From Ignavibacteriota bacterium (GTDB lineage Bacteria > Bacteroidota > Ignavibacteria > UBA10030), in assembly GCA_003170475.1 (NCBI GenBank), contig PMZI01000023.1, positions 404,457 through 468,456 on the forward strand: a stretch of 64,000 nt of DNA, written 5' to 3'. The notes below the pieces were generated by a model. It did no database searches and was not told the origin of the DNA. It worked only from the letters and a program-made list of their open reading frames with translations. Shown here in pieces: positions 53,549-62,563 of this stretch. The stretch's first letter is position 1; each line of letters begins with the position of its first letter. A program made the translations under genes and the position numbers.

Positions 53549-53579
53549 TGGGGCTGAGTTTTAATGTCTCGGCCCCAGC
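53549..53579 (+). terminator. Hairpin after the small T9SS gene
   Basis: TGGGGCTGAG (53549-53558) pairs with CTCGGCCCCA (53568-53577) with one wobble-type mismatch. No T-run follows. It has the same GGGGCTG core as hairpins at 43092 and 48730, suggesting a common stem used after T9SS genes; partial attenuation before the GH105 gene is possible. Confidence 0.5.
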
Positions 53580-53657
53580 TATCCCACACGTCATTGTGCA
53601 GCGGTTGGAAATCTTTGACACCTTCAAGAATATCTTGTGAGCCTTAAAGGGGACACC

Positions 53658-54905
53658 ATGAAAGCACCATCTTTCGGTCTCTTCATATCTCTTCTGTTTC
53701 TCCTGCCTCTGCCGACCATGGGCAATGGAAGCAATTCGGCCGGGAACGGAGGTGATTCGTTGTCCATCTCCGATCAATGGCCATGGTCAAAACGGATCGC
53801 CGAGTCCTTTGTCCTGCGCCATCCCGGCGCGGTGACGTATGACTCGCTGTCTCCGAGCGAGAAGTGGAATTATGAGCAGGGACTGATGCTGGAGGCTCTT
53901 CATCAAATGTGGTTGTTCACGAAGGATCAACGATACTTCGATTTCATCAGGCGGAATATCGATCAGTATGTCGATGAATCCGGGAACATCAAGACCTATA
54001 AGCATGACGAGTTCAATCTTGACAACGTGGCCGTCGGCAGAGCGCTGCTCACACTCTCTGAGACAACGGAGAACAAAAAATATAAAAGCGCTGCCGACAC
54101 CCTCAGGTTTCAGCTCAAGAACCAACCGAGGACTCACGAAGGCGGGTTCTGGCACAAACAGATCTATCCATATCAGATGTGGCTGGACGGCCTGTTCATG
54201 GCGGAGCCGTTCTATGCCTGGTACGCGAAAAGCTTCAAAGAACCTGACGCGTTCGAGGATATTGTAAACCAATTCGTGTTCATTGCCAAGCACACGCGCG
54301 ACCCCAAGACCGGATTGCTGTATCATGGATGGGATGAAAGCAAACAGCAGCGATGGGCGAATCCGGAGACAGGCTGTTCTCCCAATTTCTGGGGAAGGGC
54401 AGTGGGTTGGTATGAGATAGCGATCGTCGATGTTCTGGATTTTCTGCCCAAGAACCATCCGCGCAGACATGAACTCATTTCGATTCTCAGGGATGTATCG
54501 GCTGCAACCCTGAAATTCCGTGATGGAAAAACGAACCTTTGGTATCAGGTGCTCGATCAGGGGAAGCGGGAAGGAAATTATCTGGAGGCTTCTGCATCCT
54601 GCATGTTGACCTATGCGTTTGCCAAGGGTGCTCAGAAAGGATATCTGGACAAGAATTACCTGACAGCGGCACGAGAATCGTTCGAGGGAATCAACAAATA
54701 CCTGATTTCCGTCGATGCGAAGGGGTTCATCGATCTCCTTCACACCTGCCAGGGTGCCGGTCTGGGAGGCAATCCGTACAGAGATGGGAGTTATGAGTAC
54801 TACATCGGTGAGCGCCAGCGGACAAACGATATGAAAGGGTATGGTCCGCTTCTCCTTGCCGCCATCGAGCTGGAAAAAGCTGGCGTCAGAGTCAAGAGTC
54901 ACTGA
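53658..54905 (+). CDS. Unsaturated rhamnogalacturonyl hydrolase (GH105, YteR-like)
   Basis: 415 residues: signal peptide-like start (about 1-22), then an (alpha/alpha)6 barrel with the GH105 signature YPYQMWLDGLFM, where Asp177 corresponds to the catalytic Asp of Bacillus YteR. Other family blocks are GLLYHGWDES, FWGRAVGWY and EASASCMLTYA. It removes unsaturated galacturonate from rhamnogalacturonan oligomers by hydrating the double bond, giving the substrate for KdgF/KduI. The ATG at 53658 has AAAGGGG upstream. The protein is probably periplasmic. Confidence 0.9.
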   Translation: MKAPSFGLFISLLFLLPLPTMGNGSNSAGNGGDSLSISDQWPWSKRIAESFVLRHPGAVTYDSLSPSEKWNYEQGLMLEALHQMWLFTKDQRYFDFIRRNIDQYVDESGNIKTYKHDEFNLDNVAVGRALLTLSETTENKKYKSAADTLRFQLKNQPRTHEGGFWHKQIYPYQMWLDGLFMAEPFYAWYAKSFKEPDAFEDIVNQFVFIAKHTRDPKTGLLYHGWDESKQQRWANPETGCSPNFWGRAVGWYEIAIVDVLDFLPKNHPRRHELISILRDVSAATLKFRDGKTNLWYQVLDQGKREGNYLEASASCMLTYAFAKGAQKGYLDKNYLTAARESFEGINKYLISVDAKGFIDLLHTCQGAGLGGNPYRDGSYEYYIGERQRTNDMKGYGPLLLAAIELEKAGVRVKSH

Positions 54906-54973
54906 AGTTAGATGTTCTGTGAGGGACGCACCGTCACCTCCCAGTGTCTCACTAAATTGGAAGGAACTGCCAC

Positions 54974-56017
54974 GTGAAACGTAGAGCGCATATAACCCTT
55001 GATGACATCGCCAAGAAGGTGAAAGTCTCCCGGGTTACAGTCTCGAAAGCACTTCGGGGTCATCCTGATATATCCGAGAAGACATCGAAACTCGTGCGGA
55101 AGGTTGCCAACGATCTCGGCTACAGTCCGAATTTCATCGCAAGAAACCTTTCAGCACGAAGATCCAACATGCTCGGGGTCGTTGTTCCAAAGATCGCGCA
55201 CTTCTTCTTTAGCTCTCTTATCGAATCGATCTACAATGCGGCTTTCGAAAAAAACTATGAAACAATCCTGACGGTTTCGCAGGAGAATGCGGATCGTGAA
55301 AAGAAACATATCCAGACCCTTGTCTCCATGCGTGTTGATGGAATCATTATATCGGTTTCTCAGGAGACGAAAGACGTGGAAATCTTCAAGTGGATCAGGA
55401 AGATGGGGATCCCGGTCGTGTTTGTTGATCGCATGCCATACCCTCCCATTGAGGGTTTCAGCACCGTGCAGGTTGATGACAAAGGCGGAGCACGCCAGGT
55501 GGTCGAGCAGGCAGTGAAGGCAGGATACCGAAAAATGGCGATGATCGGTGGCAATCCGTCGATTAACATTGGCAAGAATCGCCAGATTGGATTTGAGGAA
55601 TCGTTGGCGCAACATCAGCTTCCGGTGAAACCCGAGTGGATTGTACATGGAGGATTCGGCAAGGAAGATGGCTACCGAGGATTCAAAAAGCTATGTGAAA
55701 ACGGTGATCGACCGGAGTTCGTCTTTGCGATCACATATCCGGTTGCCCTGGGAATCTATGAAGCCGCAAAAGAACTCGGACTTCGTATTCCCAATGATAT
55801 TGACATCATCTGCTGTGGAGAAAGCGACATGATTAGCTTCCTTCATCCTTCATTGAGTTGTGTCAGTCAAAACCCGCAGGAATTGGGAACGTCAGCAGTC
55901 AAAACAATGCTCGAGGTTATTGAGCGTCCTGATGAGATTCCGGAGCGCCATGTGGTGGTTCCAACACAACTGATCCTGCGGGAGACCGGACTGGGAAAAA
56001 TGCGGGTGGGAGACTAG
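54974..56017 (+). CDS. LacI-family transcriptional regulator of the pectin genes
   Basis: 347 residues: N-terminal helix-turn-helix (ITLDDIAKKVKVSRVTVSKALRG), hinge NLSARRSNMLGVVVP, and a sugar-binding domain ending in a typical LILRETG. LacI-type repressors bind operators with a central CG. Such sites (GTAAnCGnTT) stand after the promoters at 38179, 43646 and 50199, and a related palindrome at 6634, so this is the likely regulator, acting on its own operon as well. The start is GTG with GGAAGGAA upstream. A hairpin follows the stop. Confidence 0.88.
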   Translation: MKRRAHITLDDIAKKVKVSRVTVSKALRGHPDISEKTSKLVRKVANDLGYSPNFIARNLSARRSNMLGVVVPKIAHFFFSSLIESIYNAAFEKNYETILTVSQENADREKKHIQTLVSMRVDGIIISVSQETKDVEIFKWIRKMGIPVVFVDRMPYPPIEGFSTVQVDDKGGARQVVEQAVKAGYRKMAMIGGNPSINIGKNRQIGFEESLAQHQLPVKPEWIVHGGFGKEDGYRGFKKLCENGDRPEFVFAITYPVALGIYEAAKELGLRIPNDIDIICCGESDMISFLHPSLSCVSQNPQELGTSAVKTMLEVIERPDEIPERHVVVPTQLILRETGLGKMRVGD

Positions 56018-56036
56018 GAAACTAGCGAAAGAGCTC

Positions 56037-56083
56037 GGCATCGACTAAAGTCGATGCCTTTCAACGAAACCCCTCGGGTTTCG
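56037..56083 (+). terminator. Double hairpin after the LacI gene
   Basis: Two perfect stem-loops in a row: 56037-56058 (10-bp arms GGCATCGACT and AGTCGATGCC with two bases between them), followed by TTT, and 56065-56083 (CGAAACCC, loop CTC, GGGTTTCG). They may act as terminator, or be a REP-like intergenic element. The remaining bases to 56253 hold no gene. Confidence 0.65.
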
Positions 56084-56253
56084 AAACAATTGAGCCGTCA
56101 CCTCACAACGCGTCCTCCTGTAGGCTGGCGGTCACCCTATCTTGATGGGTTCAAGATTTCTCGTCTCCACAAGACGGAGACTCGAAACGACAAAACGGGA
56201 AGACTCCCATCACCAATGATTTAGTTTAATCCACAATTGCGACTGAAGTTATC

Positions 56254-57768
56254 ATGAACACGATGAATATGTTCTTCAAAAAGCTGATGGGGGTTCTCGC
56301 CGTTCTGACCTTGCTCGGCTTTCAGGGTGAAAGACCGGCTCGGCTCTATCTCATCGGCGATTCAACCATGGCGGACAAGCCGCTCATCGGGACGGCGGAG
56401 CGCGGCTGGGGGCAGGTCTTGCCGTTGTTTTTTGATCGCGGGGTCGTCGTGGAAAACCATGCACGAAATGGCCGGAGCACGAAGAGTTTTATCGCAGAAG
56501 GAAGATGGCAAACAGTGCTGGACAAGTTGCAGCAGGGCGACTATGTGTTCATACAATTCGGACACAATGATGCGAAGAAAGAAGATACTTCCCGCTTTGC
56601 AGAACCTCATACCGACTACAAAAAAAATCTGCTGCGGTTTGTCACGGACGCCCGCGAGAAAGGGGCAACACCGATACTCTTCACGCCGGTAAGCCGAAGA
56701 CAATATGACGATCACGGCAGCCTCGTCGATACCCATGGCGACTATCCGATCGTTGTACGGGAGCTTGCTGCAGAGCAGAAAGTCTCGCTCATCGATGTTC
56801 ATCAAAGTACCATGCAATGGCTCAGGAGGCTCGGGCCCGATGATTCCAAGAGGGCATTTGTCTGGATCAAGGCGGATCTCTACACGGCAAATCGTGCCGG
56901 GAGACAGGACAACACACACTTCAATGAATCGGGAGCTCTGAACGTTGCACAGCTTGTTGTTGATGGGCTCAAGGAGCTGAATCTTCCTCTCGCCAAACAT
57001 CTTAAGGCTCTCGACAAATCGGCGATGGTTGGACTCGGCAAGATCGTCTGCCTGGACGAATTTTACAACAATGAATGGCGGAAGGATGCCAAGGGCAAAC
57101 CCGAGCGTTATCACTACGTCTGGGAAGACACGACAAATTCCGGCTTCTCAACCCTCGGCAGTATGATCGTCAACATGGGAGCATCCATTGACACTCTCTG
57201 TGAGGCTCCTACAACTCAAGACCTTACCCGCGCCAGCCTCTACATCATTGTTGATCCCGATACGCCGCTTGAGACGGAACATCCCAACTACCTCGAGCAA
57301 CCCGCCATCGATGTAATCGAGAAGTGGGTGAAGAGCGGCGGTGTTCTTGTTCTGATGGGAAATGACAAGGGGAATGCTGAGTTCGAGCATTTCAATCAGC
57401 TCGCAGCGCGATTCGGCATGCACTTCAACGAAGACAGTCGGAACAAGGTGACGGGCAACGCATACGATATGGGTAAGTTCGATTCCTTTCCGGACCATCC
57501 GCTCTTCAAAGGGGTCAGGCAGATTTACATGAAGGAAATCTCAACCCTCAAGGTGCAGGATCCAGCTGTTCCACTCTTCTCGGATAAAGGGGATGTGATC
57601 ATTGCTTTCGCCAAAGTCGGCAAGGGGTCAGTCTTTGCCGTCGGCGATCCATGGCTTTACAATGAGTACATCACCCACCGCAAGCTTCCTGAAGCATATG
57701 AGAACGACAAAGCAGCGGAAAATCTCTTCCGATGGCTTCTGGAGCTCGCGCAACCGGCAGCAAACTGA
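56254..57768 (+). CDS. Rhamnogalacturonan acetylesterase (SGNH) with extra C-terminal domain
   Basis: 504 residues. Signal peptide (about 1-25), SGNH esterase (about 28-245) with IGDSTMADK (Ser37), FGHNDAKKED and DNTHF (Asp219, His222). Then comes a second domain of about 250 residues with the look of a glutamine-amidotransferase-like flavodoxin fold (YIIVDPDTP, VKSGGVLVLMGNDKGN, FAVGDPWLYNEY), of the DUF4350/ThuA-like sort. The first half deacetylates rhamnogalacturonan; the role of the second is unknown, perhaps carbohydrate binding. It is the second such esterase in the locus. Confidence 0.82.
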   Translation: MNTMNMFFKKLMGVLAVLTLLGFQGERPARLYLIGDSTMADKPLIGTAERGWGQVLPLFFDRGVVVENHARNGRSTKSFIAEGRWQTVLDKLQQGDYVFIQFGHNDAKKEDTSRFAEPHTDYKKNLLRFVTDAREKGATPILFTPVSRRQYDDHGSLVDTHGDYPIVVRELAAEQKVSLIDVHQSTMQWLRRLGPDDSKRAFVWIKADLYTANRAGRQDNTHFNESGALNVAQLVVDGLKELNLPLAKHLKALDKSAMVGLGKIVCLDEFYNNEWRKDAKGKPERYHYVWEDTTNSGFSTLGSMIVNMGASIDTLCEAPTTQDLTRASLYIIVDPDTPLETEHPNYLEQPAIDVIEKWVKSGGVLVLMGNDKGNAEFEHFNQLAARFGMHFNEDSRNKVTGNAYDMGKFDSFPDHPLFKGVRQIYMKEISTLKVQDPAVPLFSDKGDVIIAFAKVGKGSVFAVGDPWLYNEYITHRKLPEAYENDKAAENLFRWLLELAQPAAN

Positions 57769-57789
57769 GAGTCCCCAAGGTGATCCTAA

Positions 57790-57961
57790 TCGGGGATTGA
57801 GAACGAGGTCCCGAACAGAACCATTTCGGGACGACATGCTAAAGCGTATGTCACCCCGACATGTTTCGCTTTAGGAATCCCGCATGTGAGCGGAATCCAA
57901 AAGCGGGACTCTTGGTCGGGGTCTGAAAACAAGCCCTCGAACAAAAGCATTTCGGGACGAC
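57790..57961 (+). repeat. Intergenic 46-bp imperfect direct repeats
   Basis: Two imperfect 46-base repeats, 57790-57835 and 57916-57961, 126 bases apart. Both begin TCGGGG and end ATTTCGGGACGAC. Between them is a GC-rich palindromic stretch (CCCGCATGTGAGCGG). The unit lies between the esterase and GH43 genes and is non-coding. It looks like a dispersed intergenic repeat. Confidence 0.6.
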
Positions 57962-57990
57962 GTTCAAAGTATCATTTCGAATGGAGTTTT

Positions 57991-59643
57991 GTGCGAGCAT
58001 TTTGTCTCTTACTCTCCCTCCTGCTTCTCTTTGCATTTCCGTTGAGCGCGCAGCAGTCCTCTCAAGATCGCGGCGTGTGGATCCCCGACAATGGAGACGG
58101 GACGTACAAGAACCCTGTCATCTATGCAGATTATTCTGACCCGGATGCCATTCGCGTCGGCGATGATTTCTACATGATTTCGTCGAGCTTCGGCTGTTTC
58201 CCGGGCTTGCCGATTCTTCGATCTCATGATCTTGTGAATTGGACGATCATCGGTCACGCTGTTCTCCAGTATCCCTATGATGAGTTCAACGAACCGCAGC
58301 ACGGGATGGCTATTTGGGCGCCGTCGATACGATTTCGCAACGGAGAGTTCTTCATCTATTTTGGTGACCCGGACCGCGGCGTGTTCCTGACGAAGGCCAA
58401 ACATCCGGCTGGTCCATGGGAACCGTTGCGACTCATCCGCAAGGTGACCGGATGGATTGACACATGTCCACTCTGGGACGACGATGGCAGCGCCTATCTT
58501 ATCCACGCCTGGTCCAACAGTCGCGTTGGGATCAAGAGCATGCTTGTGGTCAACAAGATGAACAACGACGGCACGCAAATTCTTGATGACGGAATTGTTG
58601 TCTTCGATGGGCATGCAAGCCAGCCAACCATTGAAGGGCCAAAATTCTACAAACGGAATGGATACTACTATATTTTTGCGCCGGCTGGTGGAGTCAAACC
58701 CGGATGGCAAACAGTCCTTCGCTCGAAAAGTGTTTTCGGTCCTTATGAGGATAAAGAGGTTCTCGAGCGGGGGACAACAAACATCAACGGCCCGCACCAA
58801 GGCGCATGGGTTGATACCAAGTCCGGTGAAGACTGGTTCATCCACTTTCAAGACAGATACGCCTACGGCAGGATCATTCATCTGCAGCCAATGCGGTGGG
58901 AAAACGATTGGCCGGTGATGGGCGTCGACAATGACAAGAATGGGATTGGCGAGCCTGTGGCATCCCATACCATGCCACGCGTGGAAAAGACCTTCCCCAT
59001 CGAGGTGCCACAAACGACAGATGAATTCAATTCCCCAAATCTTGGACTACAGTGGCAATGGGAAGGGAACGGCCGCAGCGAATGGACCTCGCTTGACGCG
59101 CGCAAAGGGTGGCTAAGACTCTTTCCCCAACGCCCGACACCGAAGCACAAGAATCTGTGGAATATTCCGAATCTGATGCTTCAAAAATTTCCCGCGCCGG
59201 CCTTCAGAGCGACAGCGAAGCTTGATTGCACATCACTATCACCCTTCGAAGAAACCGGACTCCTGATTTTCGGACACGACTACTCCTATGCTGCGATCCG
59301 AAGAACTGCGACGGGCTATAGCGTACTACAGATGATGTGTGCGAAAGCGGACAAAGGCACTCAGGAAGAAATTGTCGCGTCCGCTGATATCGCGTCCGCT
59401 GAAGTCTATTTGCGCGTTGAGGTGAAGTCGGAGAATGATACAGACGTCATCCCGAACGTCCTTTGCGCGTTCAGTTACAGCGTGGATGGAAAGTCGTTTC
59501 ATGCACTTGGGAAAGTGTTTACCGCCCGCGAAGGAGTTTGGGTGGGAGCAAAAGTTGGTCTCTTCTCTCTGGCGACTGGTGAAACGCCGCAGCTCGGGTA
59601 TGCCGACATAGACTGGCTCAGATTCGAGCCCTTGAAGAAATAG
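57991..59643 (+). CDS. Secreted GH43 glycoside hydrolase with C-terminal beta-sandwich
   Basis: 550 residues: signal peptide (about 1-20, ending PLSAQQ), five-bladed GH43 domain (about 35-330) with catalytic Asp50 (YSDPDAI), the pKa-modulating Asp157 (WIDTCPLWDDDG) and the acid Glu215 (TIEGPKF), then a beta-sandwich (about 355-550) as in the GH43_C2 type. GH43 enzymes cut arabinose, xylose or galactose links; here arabinan or galactan side chains of pectin are likely. The GTG at 57991 begins the signal peptide and follows GGAG; the frame extends into the upstream repeat, which I take as non-coding. Confidence 0.85.
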   Translation: MRAFCLLLSLLLLFAFPLSAQQSSQDRGVWIPDNGDGTYKNPVIYADYSDPDAIRVGDDFYMISSSFGCFPGLPILRSHDLVNWTIIGHAVLQYPYDEFNEPQHGMAIWAPSIRFRNGEFFIYFGDPDRGVFLTKAKHPAGPWEPLRLIRKVTGWIDTCPLWDDDGSAYLIHAWSNSRVGIKSMLVVNKMNNDGTQILDDGIVVFDGHASQPTIEGPKFYKRNGYYYIFAPAGGVKPGWQTVLRSKSVFGPYEDKEVLERGTTNINGPHQGAWVDTKSGEDWFIHFQDRYAYGRIIHLQPMRWENDWPVMGVDNDKNGIGEPVASHTMPRVEKTFPIEVPQTTDEFNSPNLGLQWQWEGNGRSEWTSLDARKGWLRLFPQRPTPKHKNLWNIPNLMLQKFPAPAFRATAKLDCTSLSPFEETGLLIFGHDYSYAAIRRTATGYSVLQMMCAKADKGTQEEIVASADIASAEVYLRVEVKSENDTDVIPNVLCAFSYSVDGKSFHALGKVFTAREGVWVGAKVGLFSLATGETPQLGYADIDWLRFEPLKK

Positions 59644-59697
59644 TATTCTGCTGCAATCGCATAACATTGTTTCAGACGTTAATTGCCATTGGCAGAT

Positions 59698-59720
59698 CAC
59701 CCCGAGGGGTGTTTTCCTTT
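59698..59720 (+). terminator. Terminator after the GH43 gene
   Basis: CACCCC (59698-59703) and GGGGTG (59706-59711) form a short GC stem with two bases between the arms, followed by TTTTCCTTT. It lies 55 bases after the stop codon. The stem is short, so moderate confidence. Confidence 0.6.
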
Positions 59721-59763
59721 GAACCGAGACTAGAAGCTACCTCAAAAATGGATTTCACTCCCG

Positions 59764-59934
59764 TCCCGAAGGGATCCCTTCGGGAAATGCTTCTGTCGGG
59801 AGTCCAGAAGAGAGCATAATATTTGCCCAAGGCCGATTTAATCCATGATCTGGATTCCCCGCCTGCCATGAGAGAACGACGATGGCGGGCAGGCCGCTTA
59901 AGACATGCGGGAATGACAAGCCGACCTTTGGGAG
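59764..59934 (+). repeat. Palindromic intergenic repeats before the small CarbD-reg-like gene
   Basis: A perfect 22-bp palindrome (59764-59785, centred on GGGATCCC) is followed by an inverted pair GCCTGCC and GGCAGGC around 59862-59900 and a terminal ATTCCC/GGGAAT pair. They are non-coding and resemble small dispersed repeats such as the Neisseria ATTCCC...GGGAAT type. Function unknown. Confidence 0.45.
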
Positions 59935-59972
59935 TATTTTTGAGATGGGTTCTAGTCATCAAGGAGTTCCCA

Positions 59973-60689
59973 ATGCGAATGATCTTGAACCTGCTTCTTG
60001 TAGTGTCTGTCAGCGCTATCGCGAGTGCTCAAGTGCATCAGAAGCCAATGGTCATCTCAGGCTTCGTCAGAGATTTTCAAGGACGGGTCATCGACAGTGC
60101 GAATGTTGTTCTTCAGAACCGGATGTTTCAGCCGGTGGCCCAAACCGTCACGGATAAGATGGGCTACTATTCGCTCAAGGTCGAGAAACGAGACTACAAC
60201 TCGTTGCTCGCAATCCGCATGAGCGACTATGGTAAGACGCGGTTGGAATTCTGGGCGTGGAAGATTCCTCCTGCAGATTCACTGCTGATCGATCCTCGCT
60301 ACCATAGATTGGAAGTCTATGGCCTTAATGCGTTCGTGGTTCAAGGCTCCGGTTCGCGATCGATCTTCGTATACTTTCGGCCGATGAGTCTTACTCGCTA
60401 TGCGGAGTGGCAGTCTCTTCACGACACCACGGGCAGCGAAATGCGAGTAATCGGTCCAACGCTGGCCACAAAAGACATTGCGGTCACCATAGATGGTCAG
60501 GTGTCGAACATCTTGGACCTTTGTGAGGTCAAGGAAAAAGCGAAGGTGGGATTCATGAGGGGTTACTTCATCCAATGCACACTGCCGAACTCAAAACCAC
60601 GTGACACTACTTCACGTATCGTCATCGCAGTGACTGATCCGGAGAACCAGGACAAAGGAGAAGGCATGCTCTTTTGGAGTGGTGACTAG
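59973..60689 (+). CDS. Secreted protein with carboxypeptidase-regulatory-like domain, unknown function
   Basis: 238 residues: signal peptide (about 1-20, ending ASAQ), then a beta-sandwich of the carboxypeptidase-regulatory type (ISGFVRDFQGRVIDSANVVLQN, then DKMGYYSLKV). The remaining 150 residues are not recognised and may form another beta domain. No catalytic motif and no T9SS tail were found. It is placed between GH43 and GH28 genes, so a role in pectin breakdown or surface attachment is possible. AAGGAG precedes the ATG; the open frame upstream lies in repeats. Confidence 0.68.
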   Translation: MRMILNLLLVVSVSAIASAQVHQKPMVISGFVRDFQGRVIDSANVVLQNRMFQPVAQTVTDKMGYYSLKVEKRDYNSLLAIRMSDYGKTRLEFWAWKIPPADSLLIDPRYHRLEVYGLNAFVVQGSGSRSIFVYFRPMSLTRYAEWQSLHDTTGSEMRVIGPTLATKDIAVTIDGQVSNILDLCEVKEKAKVGFMRGYFIQCTLPNSKPRDTTSRIVIAVTDPENQDKGEGMLFWSGD

Positions 60690-60728
60690 CCGCCCCAAGG
60701 TCTGCAACCGGCTACTAACAAACGGCAA

Positions 60729-60745
60729 ACCCCGCGTAGCGGGGT
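60729..60745 (+). terminator. Hairpin upstream of the polygalacturonase gene
   Basis: ACCCCGC, loop GTA, GCGGGGT form a perfect 7-bp stem 40 bases after the preceding stop. No T-run follows. It may be a weak terminator or part of a repeat; the rest of this 213-base gap shows nothing else. Confidence 0.4.
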
Positions 60746-60902
60746 ACACCGTCGCTCGCACGCTGGATAGGCGATGTTGAAGCAGAGGATGGGCCCAATG
60801 AAAGGTGCTCGCTCCATTGCTCGCCAACAGGACAATCGAGGATCAGTTCGATACTGGCGGCTCGCAATGACAGTTTGGCTAAACGAAATCTGAAGGAGAA
60901 AC

Positions 60903-62543
60903 ATGATGAAAGTACAACGATGCTTCCTGCAGGCCATGGTGCTGATGTTTGTGGCCGGGTTCATCCCGCGGTCCCAAGCGCAGACAGCAAGCGCTTCTGA
61001 TCAGGAGATCAAAGCGTACACCGCTAACTTGCCCTTCTCCATGCCGGAGATTCAGGCGCCGGTGTTCCCCGCAAACAAGGTCAGCATCGTCGATTGCGGT
61101 GCCGTCCCCGACGGCGAAACGATGAACACAAAAGCCATTAACGATGCAATCCAAACGCTCGCAAAAAAAGGGGGCGGAACTGTTGTCATTCCTCCAGGAA
61201 TGTGGTTGACAGGTCCGATCGGATTCGAAAGCAACATCAATCTGTATGTTGAGACGGGCGCCGTTGTCCTCTTCAGCCCGAACTTCGAAGACTACCCCGT
61301 GCCGGCAAAGGGAAATCGGGTGACGTCACCGATCCATGGTCAAGGTTTGACCAATATTGCCATCACCGGGAGCGGGATGTTTAACGGGAACGGGCAGCAT
61401 TGGCGCCCGGTCAAGAAAGAAAAGCTTACCGATCGACAGTGGAAGGAACTCGTTGCATCAGGAGGCGTCGTGACTCCCGATGGCAAAATGTGGTGGCCTT
61501 CGAATGAAGCGATGAATGGAGAGAGCTATCTCAAGGACCTTCGCACCGTGAATAAGAAACCGACTCCGGAAGATCTGGCTGGAGCAAGGGAATTTCTGCG
61601 GCCCACCATGGTAGATTTCACTGATTGCACGAACGTTCTCATCGATGGACCGACGTTTACCAATACTCCGGGATGGGTGCTTCATCCGACAGAATGCGAA
61701 AACGTCATTATTCGGAACACTACTGTCACCAACAACTGGTGGGGACAGAATACCGATGCAGCGGATATCAGCGGATGCCGCAATGTTCTCTTCTATCGCA
61801 ACGTCTTGAATGCCGGCGACGATGGCATTTGCATGAAGTCCGGAGCGAGTAAGAAGCGGGAGTTTGCACTCGAAAATGTGGTCATCGCAGACTGCATTGT
61901 CTATAACGGACATGGCGGCTTCGTCATCGGGAGCAATACCGATGGTGGCATGCGGAACATCTCCGTGAAGAACTGCACATTCATCGGCACCGATATCGGC
62001 CTCCGTTTCAAATCGGCCCGTGATCGCGGAGGCAGGGTGGAGAAAATCTATGTTGATGGAATTCGCATGAAGGATATCGCGACATCGGCCATTCTGTTCG
62101 ATCTCTTTTACGATAGCAATGGTGACAGCGATCCGAACAAGGTAAAGATGCCTTATTTCCGTGATTTCGACATTAGGAATGTTGTCTGCGATGGAGCTGC
62201 CGACGCGATTTTTGTGCGAGGACTTTCCGACGCGCCAATTCAATCGATTTCCCTCACGAACATCTTCATCACCTCTCAACGTGCGATGACGATGGAGGAT
62301 GCCGACGGATTTGTGCTCAAGAACATCCGGCTAAACTTCACATCCGGACCGGTCCTCTCCGTGAAGAACGCAAAAAACATACAACTCGATCAGATGACCT
62401 CGTCTTCCACGCCGGAAGTGTTCATCAAAGCCAGCGGCGAACGGACGGAGAAGATCCGAGTGTCGAAGGTTGACGCCTCAAAGGCGAAGCGTTCTGTCGA
62501 GCAGACGGAGGAAGTGCGAAAAGACGCCATTGTTGTGAGATGA
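60903..62543 (+). CDS. Polygalacturonase / exo-polygalacturonosidase (GH28)
   Basis: 546 residues: signal peptide (about 1-26), N-terminal [24 protein letters not shown] typical of GH28, then a parallel beta-helix. All four GH28 motifs are present: NTD (Asn283-Asp285), DD (Asp306-Asp307), GHGG (His337) and RFK (Arg368-Lys370). It hydrolyses alpha-1,4 galacturonan in pectin; the longer loops suggest an exo-acting or rhamnogalacturonan-related type. AAGGAGAAAC precedes the start. It is followed after 20 bases by the PL9 gene. Confidence 0.9.
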   Translation: MMKVQRCFLQAMVLMFVAGFIPRSQAQTASASDQEIKAYTANLPFSMPEIQAPVFPANKVSIVDCGAVPDGETMNTKAINDAIQTLAKKGGGTVVIPPGMWLTGPIGFESNINLYVETGAVVLFSPNFEDYPVPAKGNRVTSPIHGQGLTNIAITGSGMFNGNGQHWRPVKKEKLTDRQWKELVASGGVVTPDGKMWWPSNEAMNGESYLKDLRTVNKKPTPEDLAGAREFLRPTMVDFTDCTNVLIDGPTFTNTPGWVLHPTECENVIIRNTTVTNNWWGQNTDAADISGCRNVLFYRNVLNAGDDGICMKSGASKKREFALENVVIADCIVYNGHGGFVIGSNTDGGMRNISVKNCTFIGTDIGLRFKSARDRGGRVEKIYVDGIRMKDIATSAILFDLFYDSNGDSDPNKVKMPYFRDFDIRNVVCDGAADAIFVRGLSDAPIQSISLTNIFITSQRAMTMEDADGFVLKNIRLNFTSGPVLSVKNAKNIQLDQMTSSSTPEVFIKASGERTEKIRVSKVDASKAKRSVEQTEEVRKDAIVVR

Positions 62544-62563
62544 AAGTGCCCGAAAGAATTGGA

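Noticed and set aside
59823-59972. Longer N-terminus of the carboxypeptidase-regulatory-like protein
   Set aside because: This part lies in palindromic repeats; the signal peptide and AAGGAG site point to 59973.
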